Below are positions 34,465 to 44,864 of a stretch of 64,000 nucleotides of DNA, one piece after another (the stretch's first letter is position 1; every line of letters starts with the position of its first letter). A program made the translations under genes and the position numbers. Where the stretch lies: the NCBI GenBank assembly GCA_029212505.1, contig JARGOS010000003.1, forward strand, positions 62,001 to 126,000, in the 5' to 3' direction. This DNA is from Legionellaceae bacterium. Its GTDB lineage: Bacteria > Pseudomonadota > Gammaproteobacteria > Legionellales > Legionellaceae. The notes below the pieces were generated by a model. The model saw only the letters and a program-made list of their open reading frames with translations. It did no database searches and was not told the DNA's origin.

Positions 34465-35270
34465 GCCGATTAGTTAAACCTAAACTTCATTTTTCCCATG
34501 GGAATGGGTTTCCTTCGCCGTGTTATCGACAAATGCTCACAGCGCTTGAGCCTGATTTTGAGTGTTGTTATATCGATAAGGTTGGGCATACGCCTGAATT
34601 CCCTGTGTTAGATAACTGGGAGGCACTTACGGATGAAGTCATCGCAAGTGTACGCCGGCAGTCAGATGAGCCCGTGGTGGCTGTTGGTCACTCGTTGGGG
34701 GGTGTACTTAACCTGTTTGCAGCACTCAAAGCGCCTGAGTTATTTCAAGCGGTTATCTTACTCGACTCACCGTTGCTTAGTCGAATGAGGCAGCGGGGCG
34801 TCATGCTATCTAAAAAATTGGGTTTCATAGATAACATTACGCCAGCACGCCGTACGCAAGCTCGGCGCCGTCATTGGCCCACACGTGAAGCCGCGTTTAA
34901 ATACTTAAAGCGCCGCGAGCTTTTTAAACATGTGACGGATGCATGTTTATATGATTATATTGATTATGGTATGACACACGATGCGGCGGGTTATACGTTG
35001 CGTTTTGATGTGGATATTGAATATCAAATTTATCGTACGATGCCACATTCTTTGGCCGCTTACCCGTCAAAGCTACACGTTCCCAGTGCTTTGATTTATG
35101 GTCAGGATAGCGATGTGATTCACGCTGCCGATCGGCGGCATATGCAACAGCGTTATGGCATTTCTTCGTTTGAAACAGCAGGAACACATATGTTCCCGCT
35201 TGAGCACCCAGAAGCGACAGCTAAACTTATTCTGAAAGTAATTCTTTTTTTACAAAAAACCAAGGCGTAA
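34461..35270 (+). CDS. Alpha/beta hydrolase
   Basis: The 269-residue hydrolase has an oxyanion-hole-type HGNGFPSPCY near the N-terminus. The nucleophile elbow is GHSLGG (about residue 88), with a candidate acid in YGQDSDVI and the catalytic histidine in GTHMFPLEHP. There is no signal peptide. It could be an esterase or thioesterase, but the substrate is unknown. The last 44 bp overlap the convergent permease gene. Confidence 0.8.
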   Translation: MSRLVKPKLHFSHGNGFPSPCYRQMLTALEPDFECCYIDKVGHTPEFPVLDNWEALTDEVIASVRRQSDEPVVAVGHSLGGVLNLFAALKAPELFQAVILLDSPLLSRMRQRGVMLSKKLGFIDNITPARRTQARRRHWPTREAAFKYLKRRELFKHVTDACLYDYIDYGMTHDAAGYTLRFDVDIEYQIYRTMPHSLAAYPSKLHVPSALIYGQDSDVIHAADRRHMQQRYGISSFETAGTHMFPLEHPEATAKLILKVILFLQKTKA

Positions 35271-36609
35271 TCGAGAAGAACAATAAGCCGCCGATTAAAC
35301 ATGCTTCAAATAGCGCGATATTATGAATTTCGATTTGCGTAGGTGGTACAAACCCAATAAGAATCGTTATAGCGCAGCAAATAATTCCTGTGCCTGCAAC
35401 AAGCCATACGCCTAGCATGCCTCCAGGGATGCGGTAAGCTCCGCGTTGATTGGGTTTACTGTAACGAAGTTTGATGACGGCCGCAAACATCAAGACATAA
35501 ACCAACAGGGCCATTTGTGCACACATAGCACTCAGCATCCAGTACGCGGCATTGATTGTTTTAAACAACACAAAAATACTGGTTAAGCATGTAAAGATTA
35601 TGGCTTGAGTAATCAAAATCGTTGTGGGGGTGCCATGCTTGTTGGTTGACGTGAATGTTTTGGGAATGCAACCATCACGCGCGGCAACGAGCAGGCCTTT
35701 GGTTGGGCCAATAATCCAGGCCGAAATGCCACTGATGGCACCCAGTACGATTAATACAGCAACAATCGGTGTTAACCAAGCTAAATGATAAGCTTCAAAA
35801 AACAGGGCATAGGCATCAATCAGTCCCGAGACCATGCTTAAAGATTCACTGGGTATCACCATGATGATCGCGAGCGAACCAAACACGAGGGTAAAGAAAA
35901 TAATCAGCGTAGAGTAGAGTAAAGCACGCGGATAATCGCGTTGCGGGCGCTTCACTTCTTCGGCATGAACGGCAGACATTTCCATGCCTAACAAACCAAA
36001 AAGCACTGCGGAAAAAAGCGATAAATTACCGAAGCTTGTAAAGTCAGGTAGCCAGCTTGTTGTGATATCGGTTGCGAGCGGTCGACCTTGAAAAAACCAA
36101 ACCAGACCCAAGCATGCAATCACAAACATCGGAAGAATGGTGCCAAAACAGGCGCCAAGCATACTCACAAGCCCCGAAATTCTCATACCAAAACAATTGA
36201 GTAACGTAAAAATCCAAAATAATCCAATCATGGTTGTGAGTAAATAGAGTTTATGATTAGCTAGATTAGGATCAAATAAATAAGCAAGCGTTGCAACCAC
36301 AAAAGCCATGATGGTCGGATACCAAACAACGTTATAAACCCACTGAAGCCAAATGGTCATGAAGGCCGTACGTCGTCCAAACGCTTCACGCACCCAAATA
36401 TAAATACCCCCGGTGGTGGGGTAGGCGGTGGCAAGTTCTGCTGCAACCAGCGCAACCGGAATAAAAAACACAATGGCAGCAAACGCATAATACGTGACAA
36501 GGGAGAATCCAAGCTGAGCTGATATAGGCAATGTGCGCAAACTATCAACGGCAATCACGTTGATCATAACCAGTGAAAAAACACTCAGAACACGCTTAGG
36601 CGAAGACAC
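35227..36609 (-). CDS. Amino-acid permease, APC superfamily (glutamate:GABA antiporter group)
   Basis: This 460-residue protein with about twelve membrane helices has the APC hallmarks ELATAYPTTGGIYIWVREAFG, NVVWYPTIMAF, LFGLLGMEMSAVHAEEVKRP and SGISAWIIGPTKGLL. The last two are characteristic of the GadC/YjeM-like glutamate:GABA antiporter branch. The start is GTG with AGGA upstream. No decarboxylase gene is adjacent, so an acid-resistance role is not shown. Intracellular relatives of Legionella carry many such importers. Confidence 0.85.
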   Translation of the reverse strand: MSSPKRVLSVFSLVMINVIAVDSLRTLPISAQLGFSLVTYYAFAAIVFFIPVALVAAELATAYPTTGGIYIWVREAFGRRTAFMTIWLQWVYNVVWYPTIMAFVVATLAYLFDPNLANHKLYLLTTMIGLFWIFTLLNCFGMRISGLVSMLGACFGTILPMFVIACLGLVWFFQGRPLATDITTSWLPDFTSFGNLSLFSAVLFGLLGMEMSAVHAEEVKRPQRDYPRALLYSTLIIFFTLVFGSLAIIMVIPSESLSMVSGLIDAYALFFEAYHLAWLTPIVAVLIVLGAISGISAWIIGPTKGLLVAARDGCIPKTFTSTNKHGTPTTILITQAIIFTCLTSIFVLFKTINAAYWMLSAMCAQMALLVYVLMFAAVIKLRYSKPNQRGAYRIPGGMLGVWLVAGTGIICCAITILIGFVPPTQIEIHNIALFEACLIGGLLFFSITPWFFVKKELLSE

Positions 36610-36723
36610 GATTAATTCCTAGCAACACATAATAAAAGAAGCTCACAAATTATCAGATTGGGTATTTAAAAGCAATGGAGGCGTGCTAAACTCCGTGTTT
36701 CTTTTGCAGATTATAGTATTAAG

Positions 36724-37872
36724 TTGAATGTGACTTCGCCTTATATTTTATTTGAAAATAGACGCTTGATAGGCACCCCTTACGCCGGTTTATTATTTTC
36801 TGAGCCATGTGATGAAGTGGTGTGCTGGCATGCCGCCCAACTTGATGAGCGTTTAGCGCGCGTGGATGAGCTTAGGCGCCAAGGCTATTATTTGGCTGGA
36901 TATTTAAGCTATGAAGCGGGCTATGCACTACGCGGGCTTGCCGCGGAGCCTTATCGAAAAGAAAAGCATGCTTTTCCGTTATTACATTTTTTTGCGTTTA
37001 AATCACCTCAAAAATTAACGATGGAAGATATCAACCAGCAATTGGATGATGCTGATGTTTTAATTGACTCTATTAAGTTAAATATAAGCGCTGCCGCATA
37101 CGGCAGGGCATTTAACCAAATAAAAAAGCATATTAATCGAGGCGATACGTATCAAGTAAATTTAACAGCAAAATATAAATTTAATTTTGAAGGCCCCGTT
37201 CATGGATTATATAAGCAGTTACGAGAGCGTCAGCGGGTGGCGTATTCAGCTTTAATGCGCATGCCGGGCTATGATATTTTATCGCTTTCACCCGAATTAT
37301 TTTTTTCAAAAATGAACACCACCCTGCGCGCTAAACCCATGAAGGGCACCATGCCTCGTGCGGTTGATGCGGTAGATGATGCAGCAAATTATAATTTTTT
37401 AAAAACTGATCCTAAATCTATGGCTGAAAACACCATGATTGTAGATTTGTTGCGTAATGATATTGCAGCGATATCAAAGCCTGGATCGGTGCATGTATCG
37501 CGATTATTAGAGGTTGAGAGCTTTGAAACTGTTCATCAAATGACGTCGTGCATTCAAAGCGAGGTTGAGCGAGAACTACCGTTTGCGACGATCATGCAGC
37601 ATGTGTTTCCGTGTGGATCGATTACAGGCGCACCCAAACGACGCACCATGGAAATTATTCGTGATTTAGAATCTGAACCGCGGCATATTTATACCGGGGC
37701 AATTGGATATATTACACCAGAAAATAACATGTGTTTTAACGTGCCGATTCGAACGCTGTTACTGCGTGACTCAAAAGGTGAGTTGGGCGTGGGGGGCGGT
37801 ATTGTTCACGATTCTACCGAACAAGCTGAGTTTGAAGAAATGAAGCTCAAAGCTCGGTTTTTTACATCATGA
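36724..37872 (+). CDS. pabB: Aminodeoxychorismate synthase component I
   Basis: The roughly 382-residue chorismate-binding enzyme makes 4-amino-4-deoxychorismate for folate synthesis. Family motifs include INRGDTYQVNLTAKY, LSLSPELFF, AKPMKGTMPR (the PabB-type lysine), AENTMIVDLLRND, CGSITGAPK and GGIVHDSTEQAEFEEMKLKA. The start is TTG 36724 or GTG 36730, neither with a strong ribosome-binding site. It overlaps the amidotransferase gene by 4 bp (ATGA). Confidence 0.9.
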   Translation: MNVTSPYILFENRRLIGTPYAGLLFSEPCDEVVCWHAAQLDERLARVDELRRQGYYLAGYLSYEAGYALRGLAAEPYRKEKHAFPLLHFFAFKSPQKLTMEDINQQLDDADVLIDSIKLNISAAAYGRAFNQIKKHINRGDTYQVNLTAKYKFNFEGPVHGLYKQLRERQRVAYSALMRMPGYDILSLSPELFFSKMNTTLRAKPMKGTMPRAVDAVDDAANYNFLKTDPKSMAENTMIVDLLRNDIAAISKPGSVHVSRLLEVESFETVHQMTSCIQSEVERELPFATIMQHVFPCGSITGAPKRRTMEIIRDLESEPRHIYTGAIGYITPENNMCFNVPIRTLLLRDSKGELGVGGGIVHDSTEQAEFEEMKLKARFFTS

Positions 37873-38570
37873 GTGCGTATGGCTGGTTACTTGAGTTAGA
37901 TAATACGCCAGAAATGAACGCGCCTGGTTTAGATAAATATCATACATTTGAGCATGAGCATGAACATGTGCTTTTAATCGATCATCATGATTCGTTTACT
38001 TATTTAATTAAATCTTATTTTGAGCAATTAGGCGCGTCCGTTACAGTCGTTCAATACACAGATACAGCTTTAGATGATCTGGATGCATGGAATCCTACGC
38101 GATTGGTTTTATCACCGGGGCCTGGTAGCCCTCGTGAAGTGTATACGACGCAACAGCTTATCTTGAAGCATTATAAACACTACCCGATGCTTGGGATCTG
38201 TTTAGGACATCAGTGCATGATTGAAGCGTTTGGTGGGCGTATTATACAAGCGGGGGAGATTCACCACGGTAAGCAATCGGTGATAGAGCATGATGGACAG
38301 GGCTTATTTTTAGATTTACCGCGCTCGTTTTTAGCCACGCGTTATCATTCGTTAGTGATGGATGAGCATGCTTTACCGCATGATTGGAAGATGACGGCTT
38401 GGGCGTATGATAAAGCAGGCTGTCGCGTGGTTATGGGGGTGGCGCATTGTCATTATCCTTTATTTGGTGTTCAGTACCATCCAGAGGCGATTTTGACTGA
38501 ACATGGCATGCAGGTGTTACGTAATTTTTTATTTAAAACGCCCGCGGACCAATCACAGCCTCTTCTATAG
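37869..38570 (+). CDS. pabA: Aminodeoxychorismate synthase component II (glutamine amidotransferase)
   Basis: The 233-residue class I glutaminase supplies ammonia to PabB. It has VLLIDHHDSFTYLI, LSPGPGSP, the nucleophile in MLGICLGHQ, and the His-Glu dyad in GVQYHPEAI. Coupling to pabB by an ATGA overlap favours PabA over TrpG. About 33 residues precede the usual PabA start (VLLIDHHDSF). Translation may instead begin at GTG 37969, which gives a standard-length protein. The 3' end overlaps the next, convergent gene by 38 bp. Confidence 0.87.
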   Translation: MSAYGWLLELDNTPEMNAPGLDKYHTFEHEHEHVLLIDHHDSFTYLIKSYFEQLGASVTVVQYTDTALDDLDAWNPTRLVLSPGPGSPREVYTTQQLILKHYKHYPMLGICLGHQCMIEAFGGRIIQAGEIHHGKQSVIEHDGQGLFLDLPRSFLATRYHSLVMDEHALPHDWKMTAWAYDKAGCRVVMGVAHCHYPLFGVQYHPEAILTEHGMQVLRNFLFKTPADQSQPLL

Positions 38571-38877
38571 GATTACCTAAGCTACACATGGGAGAAATCC
38601 CGCCGTTGTTACAGATAACAAAGCCTGTTTTGTCATCAATTTTAAATACGCCACCTTTCCACATACAACAACCTTCAAAGGCTTGCATGTTCATGACGGC
38701 ACGACGCGTGCAATAACAACTAGAATAACGACCATTTTGACATACATAACGCCCAGCGGATGAGTCGCAATATTGAACACCACCCATGTCACCGCAGCAT
38801 TGAGCACCGCATGCGGCTGAGGCTGTCATAGGAATCATAAGGCTTGCAACCAAGAACACCAAATTAAGCGATCGCAT
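38533..38877 (-). CDS. Small secreted cysteine-rich protein
   Basis: The 114-residue protein has a signal peptide (about 1-21, TASA) followed by a mature part with eleven cysteines, including ACGAQCC, SSCYC and GCCMW. These probably form disulfides outside the cytoplasm. I do not know its function. ATG 38877 is preferred; the in-frame TTG at 38889 is the alternative. It overlaps pabA by 38 bp and lies just downstream of rmuC on the same strand. Confidence 0.65.
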   Translation of the reverse strand: MRSLNLVFLVASLMIPMTASAACGAQCCGDMGGVQYCDSSAGRYVCQNGRYSSCYCTRRAVMNMQAFEGCCMWKGGVFKIDDKTGFVICNNGGISPMCSLGNPIEEAVIGPRAF

Positions 38878-38925
38878 GATCTTATCCAATAATAAACTAG
38901 AATTAGTTTAAGTATAGTTCATAAA

Positions 38926-40182
38926 TTAGAACTCGCTTTTGGACGTTTCCAGTGGTGTTGCGTGAGGTGTTGCCAAGCTATCAAGCTCAACAGCTTCGAT
39001 TTTGCTGAAGCGGTTGGTTATTTTTTTTGCGGATAAATGAACTTCAGTCGCGTCTTGCTGGGCTTGGTCAATATGCTTGGTGAGTTTATCCATGCGTTTA
39101 TCAAAACGCTGAAAGTCACCTGATAAGGCATGCAAATGCTGTTGAATAATATGCACTTGTTTTTTTGTGGCGTCATCTTTAAGCACCGCACGGGCAGTGG
39201 TGAGTACTGCCATCAGTGTACTGGGTGATACAAGCCATACTTTAAGGCGTTGGGAGAGGGCAATGACTTCAGGATAGTTTGCGTGTACTTCAGCAAAAAT
39301 AGCTTCTGCTGGAATAAACATGAGGGCGCTGTCGGCTGTTTCATGCGGGATAATGTATTTCTCGGCAATATCTTTAATATGTTTTTGTAAGTCTTGGCGA
39401 AACTGTTGCTGCAAGCTTTTGCGCTCAGCAGAAGCGCGTTCGGTGTTCATGATTTTTTGATACGTCTCCAGTGGAAACTTAGCATCAACCACCAAATTAC
39501 CTGTTGGAGCAGGTAAAAAAAGCATGCAGTCAGCACGCTTTTGGTTGCTTAAGGTATGTTGTAAGCTGTAATGGTTACTGGGAAGCATGTTTTGGAGCAA
39601 GCTCGCGAGCTGCACTTCACCGAAGGCACCACGTGCGCGTTTATCAACGAGCACATCTTGTAAGCTTACGACATGGGTTGAAAGCTCCGCGATTTTTTTT
39701 TGTGCTTCGTCGATGATGGTCAAGCGTTTGACGATATCGGTAAATGTGGATGATGTTTTTTCGAAGCCTTCGTTTAAGCGTTGGCTTACTTGCTGACTCA
39801 CACCGTTCAAATGTGAGCGAATTTCTTCGGTGAGTGATTGCAGGTGGGTGGTGAGTGAGCTTGCATGGTGCTTAAAGCTATGGCTCATTTGTTCACGCAC
39901 GTCCGTCATTTGGTGCTGAATGCTTTGTCGAATAATATGCTGGTTGGTGTGCTGGCTTTCAGTGAATTTAGCTTGAATAGAATGCTGACCTGCTTGATAA
40001 CGTTCTTGTAAGTCAAGCTGCAATTGGTGCAATTGTTGTGTGAAGCGCTGTTCTGATTTTTCAAGTTGCACTTGAAGTGAGTTTAAAGCTTGTTGTTGTT
40101 TTTTTTGAGATAAAATAAGCAGCGCCATCATAACACCTGAAGCACCAAGAACCGAGAGTAATAAAATCGTCATAGAAGACAT
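38926..40182 (-). CDS. rmuC: DNA recombination protein RmuC
   Basis: The 418-residue protein has an N-terminal membrane helix (about 5-24) and a long glutamine-rich coiled coil (about 28-190). The nuclease-like RmuC domain follows with GAFGEVQLASLLQNMLP, VVDAKFPLETYQ and FIPAEAIFAEVHANYPEV. RmuC limits inversions at short inverted repeats. It is divergent from ligA. Confidence 0.9.
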   Translation of the reverse strand: MSSMTILLLSVLGASGVMMALLILSQKKQQQALNSLQVQLEKSEQRFTQQLHQLQLDLQERYQAGQHSIQAKFTESQHTNQHIIRQSIQHQMTDVREQMSHSFKHHASSLTTHLQSLTEEIRSHLNGVSQQVSQRLNEGFEKTSSTFTDIVKRLTIIDEAQKKIAELSTHVVSLQDVLVDKRARGAFGEVQLASLLQNMLPSNHYSLQHTLSNQKRADCMLFLPAPTGNLVVDAKFPLETYQKIMNTERASAERKSLQQQFRQDLQKHIKDIAEKYIIPHETADSALMFIPAEAIFAEVHANYPEVIALSQRLKVWLVSPSTLMAVLTTARAVLKDDATKKQVHIIQQHLHALSGDFQRFDKRMDKLTKHIDQAQQDATEVHLSAKKITNRFSKIEAVELDSLATPHATPLETSKSEF

Positions 40183-40282
40183 AACAAAGCATACTTAATT
40201 TTAAATTTTAAGATGCTTTGAGTATACCTTTCTGATGCAAGCGTGGCAAAATAGCCAAATATAATTGTGTAAGTCAGGATGA

Positions 40283-42310
<2,028 letters not shown>

Positions 42311-42389
42311 GCGGATTGATTTATGATGGATTTTGCTTTGAATTTTTTTGTGAGATAATCGCGGATTATTTTGTTGTATAGAGTAAAAT

Positions 42390-43409
42390 ATGAACACAAA
42401 AGATTTTGACTTTGAACTGCCTCCCGAGTTGATTGCGCAGTACCCGCTAGCGAATCGTCGTGATTCGCGTTTGTTGCGTTACACACGGGCCACACAAACC
42501 ATTGAACATACCAGTTTTTCATCGCTCGCTGATGCGTTGAATTCCGGTGATCTATTGGTGATGAACAATAGCCGGGTCATTCCTGCGCGCTTATATGGAC
42601 AAAAAATAACCGGTGGTCACGTTGAGCTTTTGATTGAGCGCATATTATCAGATGTAACGTTTTTGACCCATATCAAAGCGAGTAAATCGCCCAAGCCTGG
42701 AACAGAAATTCAATTTGATGGCGGTTGGCGGATTGAAGTGGTTGAGAAGCAAGATGATGTGTATTTATGCCGTATGTTAGATGACGGCGTGATTGATACT
42801 ATGCTGCATGAAATCGGTCATATACCGCTGCCGCCGTATATTACGCGTGACGATGATAAGCCCGATGTTGAGCGCTATCAAACGGTGTATGCAAAACATA
42901 AAGGTTCGGTTGCAGCCCCCACGGCTGGCTTGCATTTTGATGATGCCATGATTGAACAGCTTCAAGCCAAAGGCATAAACATTGCCTATGTTACGCTACA
43001 TGTGGGGGCAGGTACGTTTCAGCCGGTACGTGCCGACACGATTACCGATCATAAAATGCATAGCGAGCGTTTTCATGTCGATGAAGCGTTATGTGATGCG
43101 GTATCACAAGCAAAAGCTGCAGGAAAGCGCGTGATTGCAGTGGGCACAACGGCAATGCGTAGTTTAGAAAGTGCCGCGCGTGATGGAGAATTAAAGCCGC
43201 AAAAATCGGATACCGATATTTTTATTTACCCAGGGTATGAGTTTAAAATTTGCGATGGTTTAATCACCAATTTTCATTTGCCGCAATCAACGCTGTTGAT
43301 GCTGGTTTCGGCGTTGATTGGTCATAAGCAAGCCATGGCATTGTATCAAGAAGCGATTGCTGAAAAATATCGCTTTTTTAGTTACGGTGATGTTACGTTA
43401 TTGCTCTAA
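42390..43409 (+). CDS. queA: S-adenosylmethionine:tRNA ribosyltransferase-isomerase
   Basis: The 339-residue QueA makes epoxyqueuosine on tRNA. Motifs include FDFELPPELIAQYP, MNNSRVIPARLYG, SVAAPTAGLHFD, HVGAGTFQPVR, HSERFHV and GTTAMRSLES, and it ends TNFHLPQSTLLMLVSA. It is followed after 29 bp by a TGT-like gene, where a complete tgt is normally found. Confidence 0.96.
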   Translation: MNTKDFDFELPPELIAQYPLANRRDSRLLRYTRATQTIEHTSFSSLADALNSGDLLVMNNSRVIPARLYGQKITGGHVELLIERILSDVTFLTHIKASKSPKPGTEIQFDGGWRIEVVEKQDDVYLCRMLDDGVIDTMLHEIGHIPLPPYITRDDDKPDVERYQTVYAKHKGSVAAPTAGLHFDDAMIEQLQAKGINIAYVTLHVGAGTFQPVRADTITDHKMHSERFHVDEALCDAVSQAKAAGKRVIAVGTTAMRSLESAARDGELKPQKSDTDIFIYPGYEFKICDGLITNFHLPQSTLLMLVSALIGHKQAMALYQEAIAEKYRFFSYGDVTLLL

Positions 43410-43438
43410 ATTTTATTTTATAAAACATAAGGACGGGT

Positions 43439-44077
43439 ATGTTTGTTCCAAGTTTAACCGACGAAGCCGGTTCGGTACTTACGGTGGCGGATTGGCTTTC
43501 GGTTGATGTGACGCTTGCGGCGTGTGAACTCGAAGCGTTATTGCTTAAGCCTGGCCTTGCTGTTTTACAGCAATTGGACAATTTAAAAGCGTATTGGGAT
43601 TGGCCGGGTGAGTTGGTACTCAATGCATTGTTGATTGCAAACCATGCTAAAGAGCAATGCGTGATTCGTTCAAAATACGACGGTCAAATCTTACGTTTTA
43701 CGTATGATGAAATTTTGGTCTTGATTCAGCACTTAAATCCAGAACACGTGGCTTTGCCTGCTTATTTATTGCCACTCGCAAAACAAGCCTACCCTGATAT
43801 TTATTCGAAATGCGTTGCTTATGATTTGGAGCATGCAAACAAGCCCGGTCAAGATGCTCTTCAGGGCCTTATTTATGCGTCAGGTGATGAGCGTGAGTAT
43901 TTCATCACAGATATAAAATATGCCATGGATTTTTCGGTATTGGATAAAGCGTGCACGTGCCCTGCATGCTCAGATGGGTTCACACGTGCTTATTTCCATC
44001 ATCTTTATGTTCATACACCGCTTTTATGTCAACGTTGGCTCGTGATGCATAATATTTGGATGGCACATTACGCTTAA
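43439..44077 (+). CDS. Half-size TGT-like protein with intact zinc site but no catalytic core
   Basis: This 212-residue protein lies where tgt is expected, right after queA. Its C-terminus matches tRNA-guanine transglycosylase: DIKYAMDFSVLDKACTC followed by PACSDGFTRAYFHHL, with the zinc ligands C172, C174, C177 and H204 in the TGT pattern (CxCxxC, then His about 27 residues on). The N-terminal third also parallels TGT (LLLKPGL for the 'LRPG' segment, a tryptophan, then RSKYDGQILRFTYDEILVLIQ for the 'dG....LTPEe....Q' segment). The DSGGFQ motif and the roughly 150-residue middle with the nucleophilic aspartate are absent. It should not be an active transglycosylase on its own. AAGGA precedes the ATG. 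It could be an accessory subunit or a decayed paralogue. Confidence 0.65.
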   Translation: MFVPSLTDEAGSVLTVADWLSVDVTLAACELEALLLKPGLAVLQQLDNLKAYWDWPGELVLNALLIANHAKEQCVIRSKYDGQILRFTYDEILVLIQHLNPEHVALPAYLLPLAKQAYPDIYSKCVAYDLEHANKPGQDALQGLIYASGDEREYFITDIKYAMDFSVLDKACTCPACSDGFTRAYFHHLYVHTPLLCQRWLVMHNIWMAHYA

Positions 44078-44724
44078 TCTTCGAGGAGGGGATCAAAATC
44101 AAGCCAGGATTTGTTCTCCTCCATTTGCTCAACATCAATCGTATAATCTGACATGGTCATCAAAATATCGGTGGTTTGAATAATTAAGTCTCGAAATTGT
44201 TGCATTAAATCTATAAATGCCAATCGTAAGCTTTCCGCTTGTGTCGAAAACGTTTCAAGCATGCTTGAAACTTCGGCGGTTATTTCAAGTATGCTTTCGC
44301 GTGTTTGTTGAATAAGCCATGACTGACTTTTTGCGATCAAGTGTTGATGAGCTTGTTTTTTTTCTTCAAATATTCCGCTTATTTCTACGAGTTCATGATA
44401 TTTGAGATCAATTTCGCTAGGCGAACCTGTTGCTTTTTGATCGTTTTCAATCGTTGCTTGTGTTGAATTCAGCTTATAATCAATCAGAAGTTTTTGCATA
44501 TAAACTTGATACGCATGCACTTGTTTGATGATAATGCCATTCGATATATTTTTAACGGGCACGGTAAGTAAGTGATGATAAGGATTGCCTGGGTTTCTAA
44601 AAACGTCTAATAATTCTTCATGTGATAACGAGATATTAAATCGTTCAAGCAAGCGCTCAGCTGTTAAGAGGCCATAGGTGGATAGCCAAACGGGGTTATC
44701 TTGTGTCGCTACGGTATCATTCAT
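44074..44724 (-). CDS. Hypothetical coiled-coil protein
   Basis: I do not recognise this 216-residue protein. It has no signal peptide or membrane helix. It is mostly helical, with probable coiled coil between about residues 110 and 195 (TAEVSSMLETFSTQAESLRL). The acidic tail ends SWLDFDPLLED. It overlaps the TGT-like gene by 4 bp, tail to tail. Confidence 0.6.
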   Translation of the reverse strand: MNDTVATQDNPVWLSTYGLLTAERLLERFNISLSHEELLDVFRNPGNPYHHLLTVPVKNISNGIIIKQVHAYQVYMQKLLIDYKLNSTQATIENDQKATGSPSEIDLKYHELVEISGIFEEKKQAHQHLIAKSQSWLIQQTRESILEITAEVSSMLETFSTQAESLRLAFIDLMQQFRDLIIQTTDILMTMSDYTIDVEQMEENKSWLDFDPLLED

Positions 44725-44864
44725 GCGTGCATCCCATGCCTTGTTTATTTGTGGTTTTTAATTAAGAGTATCTCATAATTTTTTTAAGTAAACACGTTTC
44801 TCAATTTATTCATATTAAGTCTATAATTAAAATGTAAGTTGCTGATAGGTAAGGGAGAACGTGT

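Noticed and set aside
43439-44077. The mini-TGT as a DpdA-type DNA-modification enzyme
   Set aside because: DpdA keeps the catalytic aspartates and occurs with other dpd genes. This protein lacks the catalytic core and has only queA beside it.
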